Assembly: GCA_021157665.1 (NCBI GenBank)
Contig: JAGGWE010000077.1
Coordinates: 1 to 11,434, forward strand
DNA from: Sulfurimonas sp.
GTDB lineage: Bacteria; Campylobacterota; Campylobacteria; Campylobacterales; Sulfurimonadaceae
DNA length: 11,434 nt
Reading direction: 5' to 3'
In this document: positions 1 to 6,634 of the stretch, piece after piece
Numbering within the stretch: the first letter of the stretch is position 1
Layout: the number at the start of each line of letters is the position of its first letter
Notes under the pieces: generated by a model
Databases searched by the model: none
What the model saw: the letters and a program-made list of their open reading frames with translations, nothing else
Told to the model about the DNA's origin: nothing
Position numbers and translations under genes: made by a program

Positions 1-12
1 AAAAATTGTAGT

Positions 13-888
13 TTATTCTTCTATAAAAAGTGCATCAAGAAGACCATCAACAAATTCATATTTGTCAAATACTATTAAGTCTTCTGGTTGTTCTCCTGTT
101 CCTATGTAAAGAATAGGCAGTTCAAGGGCATAAGCGATGCTAAATACACTACCACCTTTTGCTGTTCCATCAAGTTTTGTGATGATGATACCGTCTATTC
201 CTATCATTTCGTTAAATGCTTTTGCTTGTGCTATTGCTGAGTTTCCTTGTGTTCCATCTAGGATTAAGATAGTTCTATGTGGAGATCCAGCATGTGCCTT
301 GTTACAAATTCGGTTAATTTTTATAAGTTCATTTGCTAGGTTAGTTTGAGTGTGTAATCTTCCTGCTGTATCGATGATAACATTGTCATAACCTTTTGAT
401 TTTGCAGAGTCTATCGTGTCATACGCAACTGCCGAAGAATCATGTCCTTGTTTTGAAGATACTATGGGAATATCTAGTTTTTCAGACCAAAGTGTAAGTT
501 GTTCTATCGCTGCAGCACGGAAAGTATCTCCCGCACCTAAAATCACTTTTTTACCCTCGTTTTTGTATTTTTGAGCAAGTTTTGAGATAGTTGTGGTTTT
601 TCCTGCACCATTTACTCCAACTATTAACTCAACAAAAGGAGCAGTATATTCAGGCTCTTTATAAGTTGTGTAGGCAAGAGTTGCTAAAAGTTTTGAGCGT
701 AAAATCTCTCTTGTGATTTTTTCTTGATAAGTTTGCTTGATTATAATTTCAACTAGATCATACTCAACATCAGCTTCTAGTAAAATATCTTCAAGTTCAT
801 CTTTTGTAAAACTAATTTTTTTCTTTGGTGCTACAGTCTTAATAGCCTCAATAGTTTTACTAAGTGATTTTTTTATAAATCCAAACAT
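13..888 (-). CDS. ftsY: Signal recognition particle receptor FtsY
   Basis: FtsY is the SRP-receptor GTPase. It docks ribosome-SRP complexes at the inner membrane so that membrane proteins are inserted co-translationally. The 291-residue protein has a helical N domain (about 1-80) and then the NG GTPase domain. Visible motifs are the P-loop GVNGAGKT (91-98), DTFRAAA (121-127), DTAGR (173-177) and TKLDGTAKGG (237-246), with GTGEQPEDL near the end. The long acidic A domain of E. coli FtsY (about 500 residues) is absent, so the basic N terminus (FGFIKKSLSK) probably contacts lipid directly; short forms like this are usual in Campylobacterota. FtsY rather than Ffh is indicated by the DTAGR-to-TKLDGTAKGG arrangement and the lack of an M domain. 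Its ATG shares one base with the stop of the upstream thioredoxin-like gene (TAATG), which points to coupled translation. The gene is complete, with its TAA 12 bp from the window edge. Confidence 0.97.
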   Translation of the reverse strand: MFGFIKKSLSKTIEAIKTVAPKKKISFTKDELEDILLEADVEYDLVEIIIKQTYQEKITREILRSKLLATLAYTTYKEPEYTAPFVELIVGVNGAGKTTTISKLAQKYKNEGKKVILGAGDTFRAAAIEQLTLWSEKLDIPIVSSKQGHDSSAVAYDTIDSAKSKGYDNVIIDTAGRLHTQTNLANELIKINRICNKAHAGSPHRTILILDGTQGNSAIAQAKAFNEMIGIDGIIITKLDGTAKGGSVFSIAYALELPILYIGTGEQPEDLIVFDKYEFVDGLLDALFIEE

Positions 889-1451
889 TATAGGTGTAAC
901 GCTCTTTTTATATCGCTTTGAACAAACTCTTCTTGAACTTCACCGATATAATGGCTTATAAGTTTTCCATCTTTATAAAGTATCATTATTGGGATTGGAA
1001 ATCTTTTACCAAGGTTTAATGCTAGTGCAAGTTCATTAATTAAAGCACGGTTTCTTTTAGAATTTACTATGACATAATCTGCTTTATACTCTTTTTTAAA
1101 CTCTTTGAGTTTTTCATTTGTAACATTTTCTTCTATTGTTATACCTATTACAACTACATTGTCTTTATATTTCTTTTGAAGAGATGTTAAGTGAATTGCA
1201 CTTGCTTGACAAGGTGGACACCAAGTTGCGAATATATCAAAGATAACAACTTTTCCATTTGTATTTTCAACTACAAAACCGTCTGCCTCTTTTTTTACAA
1301 TATATTGTTCGTTATCTGTTGAAGTAAGTATAAATTCATTTGAAGAGAGTACTTTGTTCGCCTCTTTTACCTCTTCTTTTTTTGTATCTCCACATCCTTG
1401 AAATATTACTGTCATTGCAAGTAGAGTAATTAAAATTGATTTTTTTAACAT
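888..1451 (-). CDS. TlpA/ResA-like thioredoxin-fold lipoprotein
   Basis: This is a periplasm-facing, membrane-anchored disulfide oxidoreductase of the TlpA/ResA/AhpC-TSA superfamily. The 187-residue product begins with a short signal peptide (KK, then a hydrophobic run at 5-17) and a lipobox-like FQGC with Cys20 as the likely lipidated residue. A Lys/Glu-rich linker follows, then the thioredoxin fold with the active site WCPPC (77-81) and the expected cis-proline at 154 (FPIPIM). TlpA/ResA proteins usually reduce apocytochrome c or other periplasmic thiols; the specific partner cannot be told from this window. An AAGG-type ribosome site lies about 10 nt upstream of the ATG, and a perfect TATAAT sits further upstream on this strand. 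It is the first gene of a two-gene unit with ftsY, overlapping it by one base. Confidence 0.9.
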   Translation of the reverse strand: MLKKSILITLLAMTVIFQGCGDTKKEEVKEANKVLSSNEFILTSTDNEQYIVKKEADGFVVENTNGKVVIFDIFATWCPPCQASAIHLTSLQKKYKDNVVVIGITIEENVTNEKLKEFKKEYKADYVIVNSKRNRALINELALALNLGKRFPIPIMILYKDGKLISHYIGEVQEEFVQSDIKRALHL

Positions 1452-1515
1452 TAAAATACCTTCGTTTTTTTATTTTTGGATAAAATATGGGAAATTATAT
1501 CCATAAAGATTTAAT
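1452..1515. promoter_or_regulatory. Divergent promoter region between tlpA-like and cyclo-ligase genes
   Basis: This 64-bp AT-rich spacer separates divergent genes. On the minus strand a perfect TATAAT lies at 1499 down to 1494, about 43 bases from the tlpA-like start. On the plus strand TAAAAT (1481-1486) lies 30 bases before the cyclo-ligase ATG. The two -10 candidates are only 8 bp apart, so the polymerases would face away from nearly the same spot. No clear -35 box is visible; Campylobacterota sigma-70 promoters typically lack one. The assignment is by motif and position only. Confidence 0.45.
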
Positions 1516-2067
1516 ATGACTCTTACAAAAGCTAAATTTCGAGAAAATTGTTTAAAAAAACTAAAGCAACAACCTAAACATAATCAGTTATATAAAAATT
1601 TAATGTTAAATCAAAAATTATTGAAAGAGTTGAAAAAAAGAAAAAATTGCTCAATTTTATTTTATTATCCTTTAGGTTTTGAAGCTGACATAAGAAAGAC
1701 TCTCCTGAAAATGAGACAAATAAGTAATGTTTATGTTCCATTTATGCAACAGCAAAGTTTTAAGATGGTACCATTTAGATTGCCGCTTAAGAAAAAAAAG
1801 TTTGGTATTTTTGAAGCGGGAAATACAATAAGAAATATAAATAAAATTGATATAGCTATAGTGCCTGCCATTGGGGTAGATACAAATTTACAAAGAGTTG
1901 GTTTTGGAAAAGGGATGTATGATCGTTTCTTTGCAAAGTTAAAAAAGAAACCTTATACTATTTTTATACAACCAGAAATTTGTTATACAAAAGAAAAAGT
2001 TTGTGATTCATATGATATTTCATGTGATATGTTGCTAACACCAAAGACTAAAATAGTCAAAAAATAG
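1516..2067 (+). CDS. 5-formyltetrahydrofolate cyclo-ligase (MTHFS family)
   Basis: The family enzyme converts 5-formyl-THF plus ATP to 5,10-methenyl-THF, returning the storage folate to the one-carbon pool in the cytoplasm. The 183-residue length fits the family. The C-terminal signature VPAIGVDTNLQRVGFGKGMY, followed by DRFF (117-139), matches the family pattern VPxLxFDxxGxRLGxGxGxYDRF. An upstream YYPLGFEADIRK stretch (50-61) corresponds to the conserved early strand and helix. The protein is strikingly Lys-rich and its gene A-rich compared with its neighbours. The usual Gly-Ile-x-Glu-Pro turn reads GIFEAG, with Ala instead of Pro, which is mild divergence. It leads a two-gene unit with rny, 9 bp downstream. 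The ribosome site is weak (AAAGAT). Confidence 0.88.
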   Translation: MTLTKAKFRENCLKKLKQQPKHNQLYKNLMLNQKLLKELKKRKNCSILFYYPLGFEADIRKTLLKMRQISNVYVPFMQQQSFKMVPFRLPLKKKKFGIFEAGNTIRNINKIDIAIVPAIGVDTNLQRVGFGKGMYDRFFAKLKKKPYTIFIQPEICYTKEKVCDSYDISCDMLLTPKTKIVKK

Positions 2068-2076
2068 GAAATAAAG

Positions 2077-3645
2077 ATGTTAAACGAGATTCTAGTAGGT
2101 GGCTCAATCGCCACTGTTAGTGGAGTCATTGGTTTTTTCATCTCAAAAAAATTAACTAGTGCAAATTTTGATATTTATACTGAACAAGCAAAAGCAAAAG
2201 CAAGTGTAATAGAAAATGAAGCACATCTGCTTTTGCAAAAGTCAAACTTAAAATCTAAAGAGATAGAGTTAGAGGCTACTAAGCAGTATGAAAGTGCTAA
2301 AGATAGAGCAAAAGCTGACTTACATCAAAGAGAAGATGATGTAATACGAAAAGAGCAAAGCTTTAAAAGATATAAACAAAATGAAGAAAAAAAGATTTAT
2401 CAAGATAGTACAACAATCAAAGCTAAGTTAATTGATTTAGAGAGAAATGAAAAATCATTAGATTCACTAAAACAAAAATATGAAAATAAAATAGATGAAG
2501 CACTTCATACTATAGAAAGAAGTGCAGGTATGACACAAGGTGAGGCTAAAGAAGTCTTACTTGAAAAGATTGAAGAAAAATCTCGTTCAGAGATAGCTCA
2601 TATAGTTAGAAAATTTGAAGAGGAAGCTAAACAAGAGGGTAAGAAAAAAGCTAACTATATTTTAGCTCAGGCTACAAGTCGGTTTGCTGGAGAGTTCGCT
2701 CAAGAGAGACTTACAAATTTAGTTCATTTAGATAATGATGAGTTAAAAGGTCGTATTATTGGTAAAGAGGGGCGAAATATTAAGGCTCTTGAATCACTTT
2801 TGGGTGTTGATATTATTATAGATGATACACCTAATGCGATTTTAGTTAGTTCTTTTAACCTTTATCGTCGTGCAATTGCTACTAAAACTCTTGAACTTTT
2901 AATAGAAGATGGACGAATTCAACCTGCAAGGATAGAAAATATTTTTGATAAGGTTACAGATGAGTTTGAAGCTGGAATTTTAGCTGAGGGCGAAGAGTTG
3001 ATAGCCGATATGCAGATAGGTGTTATGCACCCTGAACTTGTTAAGTTAATTGGTAAACTCCGTTACCGTGCAAGTTATGGGCAAAATGCTTTGGCTCATA
3101 CACTAGAAGTTGCTCATCTTGCTGGGATAATGGCAGCTGAGATGGGCGGTGATCCAATTTTAGCTAAAAGAGCAGGTTTACTTCATGATATTGGTAAGGC
3201 TTTAACTCATGATCATGATGGAAATCATGTTGATTTAGGTGCTGAGATTTGTAAGCGTTATAATGAAAATAGTGTTGTTATAAATGCAATTTATGCTCAT
3301 CATGGACAAGAAGAGATGGAATCAGTTGAGTGTGGAGCAGTCTGTGCAGCAGATGCACTTTCAGCTGCAAGACCTGGGGCAAGACGAGAGGTGCTTGAGA
3401 GTTTCTTAAAACGCGTTACAGAGATAGAGGAGATAGCATCTTCTCATACTGGTGTAAAACAAGCTTTTGCAATAAATGCAGGACGAGAAGTTCGTGTAAT
3501 TGTTAATGCAACTTTAGTGAATGATGATGAATCTATTTTAATGGCAAGAGAGATTGCTAAAGAGATAGAGGAAAAAGTTCAATATCCTGGTGATGTAAAA
3601 GTTAATGTTATCCGTGAGAGTAGGGCTGTTGTTTATGCTAAGTAG
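2077..3645 (+). CDS. rny: Ribonuclease Y
   Basis: RNase Y is a membrane-anchored endoribonuclease that starts mRNA decay. The 522-residue length matches the family. In order: an N-terminal transmembrane helix (about 4-22); a long charged coiled coil (about 35-200) rich in Lys, Glu and Ala; a KH RNA-binding domain with GRIIGKEGRN (225-234); and an HD metal-dependent phosphohydrolase domain. That domain has His341, the His370-Asp371 pair (LLHDIGKA), His408-His409 (AHHG) and the family hallmark SAARPGARRE (429-438). The ATG is supported by AGGAA (2066-2070), which overlaps the stop of the cyclo-ligase gene, so the two are almost certainly co-transcribed. The gene ends just before a strong hairpin. 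Confidence 0.97.
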   Translation: MLNEILVGGSIATVSGVIGFFISKKLTSANFDIYTEQAKAKASVIENEAHLLLQKSNLKSKEIELEATKQYESAKDRAKADLHQREDDVIRKEQSFKRYKQNEEKKIYQDSTTIKAKLIDLERNEKSLDSLKQKYENKIDEALHTIERSAGMTQGEAKEVLLEKIEEKSRSEIAHIVRKFEEEAKQEGKKKANYILAQATSRFAGEFAQERLTNLVHLDNDELKGRIIGKEGRNIKALESLLGVDIIIDDTPNAILVSSFNLYRRAIATKTLELLIEDGRIQPARIENIFDKVTDEFEAGILAEGEELIADMQIGVMHPELVKLIGKLRYRASYGQNALAHTLEVAHLAGIMAAEMGGDPILAKRAGLLHDIGKALTHDHDGNHVDLGAEICKRYNENSVVINAIYAHHGQEEMESVECGAVCAADALSAARPGARREVLESFLKRVTEIEEIASSHTGVKQAFAINAGREVRVIVNATLVNDDESILMAREIAKEIEEKVQYPGDVKVNVIRESRAVVYAK

Positions 3646-3652
3646 ATAAGCG

Positions 3653-3685
3653 TCTGTGGCATGTGAAAGTTCTACATGCCATAGA
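3653..3685 (+). terminator. Hairpin made of an inverted GGCATGT pair after rny
   Basis: The left arm 3653-3664 pairs with the right arm 3674-3685: 12 base pairs with a single G-U wobble, around a 9-nt loop. The core is TGGCATGT facing ACATGCCA. It starts 8 bases after the rny stop in a convergent gap, so it is well placed to end or protect the rny transcript. The following sequence (ATATTTAG) is only moderately U-rich, so it may be an imperfect intrinsic terminator or a 3'-end stabiliser. Both arms are copies of the 9-mer family found elsewhere in this window. Confidence 0.6.
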
Positions 3686-3694
3686 ATATTTAGT

Positions 3695-3730
3695 GTGTCG
3701 GCAGAAGTGACACGGTGTAATTTTATATTT
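3695..3730 (+). terminator. Possible weak second terminator in the convergent gap
   Basis: GTGTC (3695-3699) can pair with GACAC (3709-3713) around a 9-nt loop, extendable by wobble pairs. A T-rich run (roughly 3718-3730) follows about five bases later. The stem is short, so this is a tentative back-up terminator for the plus-strand rny transcript. Nothing else is recognisable in the rest of the gap (3731-3778). Confidence 0.25.
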
Positions 3731-3778
3731 TGGTTTGATTATATCTCCTTTATACAAGTTCAATTAACTGAGATTTTT

Positions 3779-4603
3779 CTATTCATATAGATTAACGAGA
3801 CTTAATGATACTACCCATGGTTCATATCGTGAACCATAATCTAGTTTTACTTCGTACCTTGGTTTCTTATCTATATCGTTGCTTAATCCATCTAGTGGAG
3901 TTTTATGTATAAGAGGGATATGTATCTGTTGAATGCTTAGGTTTTGTATATAACCAGAGACAGTTTTTTTTGTTTTATCATAGCGTATATTTACTAGTCC
4001 TCTTACTATTAGATATTTTTGATTATTGTTATATCTTTTTCTTAGGTTTTTATACTCTAGACCTGCATCAATAGCAAACAGTCTAGACTCTGAGAGTTTC
4101 TCTCTATAGAGTCTTTTTTTAGCTTTATCGTAGCTATTTTTTAATTGTTTATCATTTTTATTTCCATTATATGACAACTCTTTTTCTATAAGATATTCTT
4201 GAGCTAGTTTTAATGATTTTTGATATGCTTGTCCATCATTTTCAAGTACTACAAAAACCTCTTTTGCTATTGTGGTTTTTGGATATTTTGAGTTTATACA
4301 TCTATCTACATCAAAGCCTAAGTCTTTTAGTGACTTAGTATCTAACCAAGATGGGCTTTTGTAGTATGAGTAATTATTTTTATATTCTTTGTTTATTACT
4401 CTAAAGACAACCCCCAAAGAGATTCCACTATTTTCTTCATTTGAATAGTATGGTAGTCTTAATTCTCTCTCACTTAGAACTACTGAAGAAGTTGGTACTC
4501 CGGTACGATTTAAATTTACACCTATTAGTACAATTACATTTGTGATTATAAGAACCAAGAAAGCGATTGTAAAAAGTCCCAAAGAGGATTTAAAAAATTT
4601 CAT
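3779..4603 (-). CDS. DUF4824-like membrane-anchored protein, function unknown
   Basis: This is a 274-residue protein with one N-terminal transmembrane helix (about 9-29) and a long, polar, Lys/Tyr-rich extracytoplasmic part. LSERELRLPYY (43-53) and RLFAIDAG (174-181) recall the DUF4824 family, which is often found next to DUF2157 membrane proteins; this assignment is from memory of the family. No catalytic motif is visible. A single Cys (102) lies in the soluble part. The ATG shares one base with the stop of the DUF2157-type gene (TAATG), which implies coupled translation and probably a joint complex in the inner membrane. It is the last gene of the operon led by the cation efflux transporter. 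Confidence 0.7.
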   Translation of the reverse strand: MKFFKSSLGLFTIAFLVLIITNVIVLIGVNLNRTGVPTSSVVLSERELRLPYYSNEENSGISLGVVFRVINKEYKNNYSYYKSPSWLDTKSLKDLGFDVDRCINSKYPKTTIAKEVFVVLENDGQAYQKSLKLAQEYLIEKELSYNGNKNDKQLKNSYDKAKKRLYREKLSESRLFAIDAGLEYKNLRKRYNNNQKYLIVRGLVNIRYDKTKKTVSGYIQNLSIQQIHIPLIHKTPLDGLSNDIDKKPRYEVKLDYGSRYEPWVVSLSLVNLYE

Positions 4604-5685
4604 TATGATTCTCCTCTTATAGTTTTTGTCATTTTTGTTCTAAATCTTTTTAGTTGCATTAAGATAAAAACTGCACTTAGTCCTATGATTAGGAAGAAAA
4701 GATACTTTGGCATCGCATCCCACCACCAATCGAAAAATTTTGTATATAGGAAAATTGTAAAGAAGATATTTCCACTGTTTGTAACTTCATTTAGACCTTT
4801 TTTGATTCCAATATAGATAGCAAAGGCACTAAATAAAAAACCAATCAGTTGGTAAAATACCTCTATATAGTCTTTATCTATCTGAAGGTAGCTTATGATT
4901 CCCCAGTTTGAGAGAATTAAGACCGGTAAAAAGAACAGAAGCATGGCAAATACACGGTAGATGACACCAAAACCTGAGTATTTGGTATGTGGTATAAAAG
5001 AGATTAGAAAGAGGATTAGAGCAACTGGTAAAAAGTTTTCAGGTCTATCTCCAAAGTGTATCCAATAACCACCTCCCCAAACTCCAAATTTAGCAGATAC
5101 AAAAAGTGAAAAAGATATGATTCCCATGCCTAAAAGTAATCTAGTATCTGTGGCATAAGCTAACAGAGTGGCAAAAACTGCCCATATAAAAAAAGCATTT
5201 GGTGATGGTGTGATGTTAAAGATTTGTCCAAACATTATTAAGTTTAAGATAAAAGAACTCAAAGTAAGAAGAGAGGCTATCTTTGAGTAGTAGCTATTTG
5301 TTTCTCTTTTTGATAGAAATAGAGTGATGGAGAGTAAAATCAGTGGAGTAATTATAAGAACTATAATTTGCTCGTTTGTTGAGAAACTCCCCCAAAATCC
5401 AAAGAATAGAAAAAAGATACTTGCAGCCAAACCAAGAGCAGCTAAAAAAGATGCTATCTTCATGCCAAGACTAAGTTGTTTCTCATGTTTACCTCTATCT
5501 ATGTCAAAACTAGATGAAAGTTTCTTTAGAAGTGTTTTGTGATAGTTCTCTATCAGGGCATGTTGATTATTATCAAGGGAGATGATATTTTCTTTTTCAA
5601 TAGCTTTTAACTCAGCTTGAAAGTGTTGTATTTGTTCAACCCTTTGTTGTGCATCTTCTTTTGATTCTATATGTTTAGTGTTCAT
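4603..5685 (-). CDS. DUF2157-type polytopic membrane protein
   Basis: This is a 360-residue protein. It has a charged cytoplasmic N-terminal segment (1-70, probably helical and rich in Glu, Gln and Lys) followed by about ten hydrophobic segments (approximately 76-98, 105-125, 136-155, 163-179, 183-200, 218-232, 240-261, 274-294, 304-318, 327-345). The architecture and the loop TKFFDWWWDAMPKYLFF (315-331) resemble DUF2157/DUF4401 membrane proteins, which have no established biochemical role. Another notable loop is the Gly/Trp-rich WGGGYWIHFGDRPENF (203-218). Its first 11 bases overlap the end of the transporter gene and its stop overlaps the next start, so the three genes form one tightly packed operon. 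A function in the cell envelope linked to metal handling is inferred from context only. Confidence 0.75.
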   Translation of the reverse strand: MNTKHIESKEDAQQRVEQIQHFQAELKAIEKENIISLDNNQHALIENYHKTLLKKLSSSFDIDRGKHEKQLSLGMKIASFLAALGLAASIFFLFFGFWGSFSTNEQIIVLIITPLILLSITLFLSKRETNSYYSKIASLLTLSSFILNLIMFGQIFNITPSPNAFFIWAVFATLLAYATDTRLLLGMGIISFSLFVSAKFGVWGGGYWIHFGDRPENFLPVALILFLISFIPHTKYSGFGVIYRVFAMLLFFLPVLILSNWGIISYLQIDKDYIEVFYQLIGFLFSAFAIYIGIKKGLNEVTNSGNIFFTIFLYTKFFDWWWDAMPKYLFFLIIGLSAVFILMQLKRFRTKMTKTIRGES

Positions 5686-6568
5686 CCTCTATCCCATTTA
5701 TAATAGAATCATCATAAGGATCCATGTGGATTAGTACATGGGTTTTGTTGTCTTCAAAAAGAGCTTTGATTTTGTCTTCTATTTTGTCAGCTATTAGGTG
5801 AGCATCATATAAAGATATACTTACATTAAAAACTAGATGAACAGATACGAAAATATTCGAACCTGCTTCTCTTGTTTGTAAAAAATGGTAGTCTGTAACA
5901 ACTGGTTCACTTTTTATAACTTCTATGATTTTTTCAACATCTTCACTTTCAAGTGCTGCGTCAAGAAGCATTAAAACTCCCTCTTTTATGATAGGGATAG
6001 CTGAGTAAATCATGTAAATAGCGATACCGATACCTAAAACAGGGTCGATTAACTCCTCTGCTGTGTATGAGATAAGAACAAGAGCCATTAAAACTGCACC
6101 GTTAGAGTAGAGGTCTGTTTTGTAGTGAAGAGCATCTGCTTTAATCACCATATTTTTAGTTTTTTTAGCTACATAGTTTAAAAAGTACACTAAAAAAGCT
6201 GTAATGATAAAAGAGACAATCATAACTGCGATAGACTCTGGCATGTGGGCTGTATCTCTAGGATGTGAGATTTTCACAAGTGCTTCATAGAGAATGAAAA
6301 GAGCTGAGAGTGAAACTACAACTCCCTCTATAACTGCTGCAAGTGGCTCTATCTTACTTCTTCCATAATGAAACTGGTTATCTGGATCTTTTTCAGCAGT
6401 GTTTAGTGCGAAGTAGTTAAACATCGAAACAATTAAATCTAGCATAGAATCAATAGCCGATGCCATAACTGCGATAGAACCACTCAAAATTCCAACTGTC
6501 ATTTTTATCAAAACAAGCACTCCTGCAACTGATGTTGAAACTACGGTAGCTTTTTTCTCTAATCTCAT
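5675..6568 (-). CDS. Cation diffusion facilitator, FieF/YiiP type
   Basis: This inner-membrane divalent cation/proton antiporter exports Zn(II), Fe(II) or Cd(II) from the cytoplasm. The 297-residue protein matches the E. coli FieF (YiiP) plan: six transmembrane helices (to about residue 200) and a cytoplasmic ferredoxin-like dimerisation domain. The transport site is visible as Asp40 and Asp44 (AIDSMLD) plus His148 and Asp152 (HYKTD). This is the DD-HD arrangement of Zn/Fe-type transporters rather than the Mn type. The cytoplasmic binuclear site is also present: His227, His243, His256, His280 and Asp282. HYGRSKIEPL (67-76) is a family signature. Exact metal preference cannot be read from sequence. 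An AGGA lies about 11 nt before the ATG. It is the first gene of the operon with the two DUF proteins. Confidence 0.92.
   Translation of the reverse strand: MRLEKKATVVSTSVAGVLVLIKMTVGILSGSIAVMASAIDSMLDLIVSMFNYFALNTAEKDPDNQFHYGRSKIEPLAAVIEGVVVSLSALFILYEALVKISHPRDTAHMPESIAVMIVSFIITAFLVYFLNYVAKKTKNMVIKADALHYKTDLYSNGAVLMALVLISYTAEELIDPVLGIGIAIYMIYSAIPIIKEGVLMLLDAALESEDVEKIIEVIKSEPVVTDYHFLQTREAGSNIFVSVHLVFNVSISLYDAHLIADKIEDKIKALFEDNKTHVLIHMDPYDDSIINGIEDEH
6240..6248 (+). repeat. Iterated 9-mer GGCATGTGG, copy in the efflux transporter gene
   Basis: This is an exact copy of the window's recurrent 9-mer, lying inside the minus-strand transporter gene. In the coding direction it is read as part of Ala-His-Met-Pro (residues 107-110), in a loop between transmembrane helices. 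The flank is TCT on the left and GCT on the right. Confidence 0.7.
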
Positions 6569-6634
6569 AAAAATAATATCCTGTCTCTAAATTTAGATAC
6601 AATTATATTAAAATTTTGATATTAAAAGAATAAA
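6569..6634. promoter_or_regulatory. Divergent promoter region between efflux operon and cmoB
   Basis: This is a 66-bp AT-rich spacer. A perfect TATAAT is present on the minus strand (6607 to 6602), about 34 bases from the transporter ATG. TACAAT on the plus strand (6598-6603) is 31 bases before the cmoB ATG. The two -10 candidates overlap, so transcription in the two directions may be mutually exclusive. No operator-like inverted repeat for a metal regulator was seen. The call is by motif and position. Confidence 0.45.

Noticed and set aside
282..300. CAGCATGTGCC in ftsY as a further copy of the iterated 9-mer.
   Set aside because: It has two mismatches in the 9-mer, encodes ordinary FtsY residues and is the only such word in the first 3.6 kb, so chance is sufficient.
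3745..3751. Perfect AAAGGAG ribosome-site-like sequence on the minus strand in the convergent gap.
   Set aside because: No ATG, GTG or TTG follows at a usable distance on that strand, so there is no gene for it to serve.
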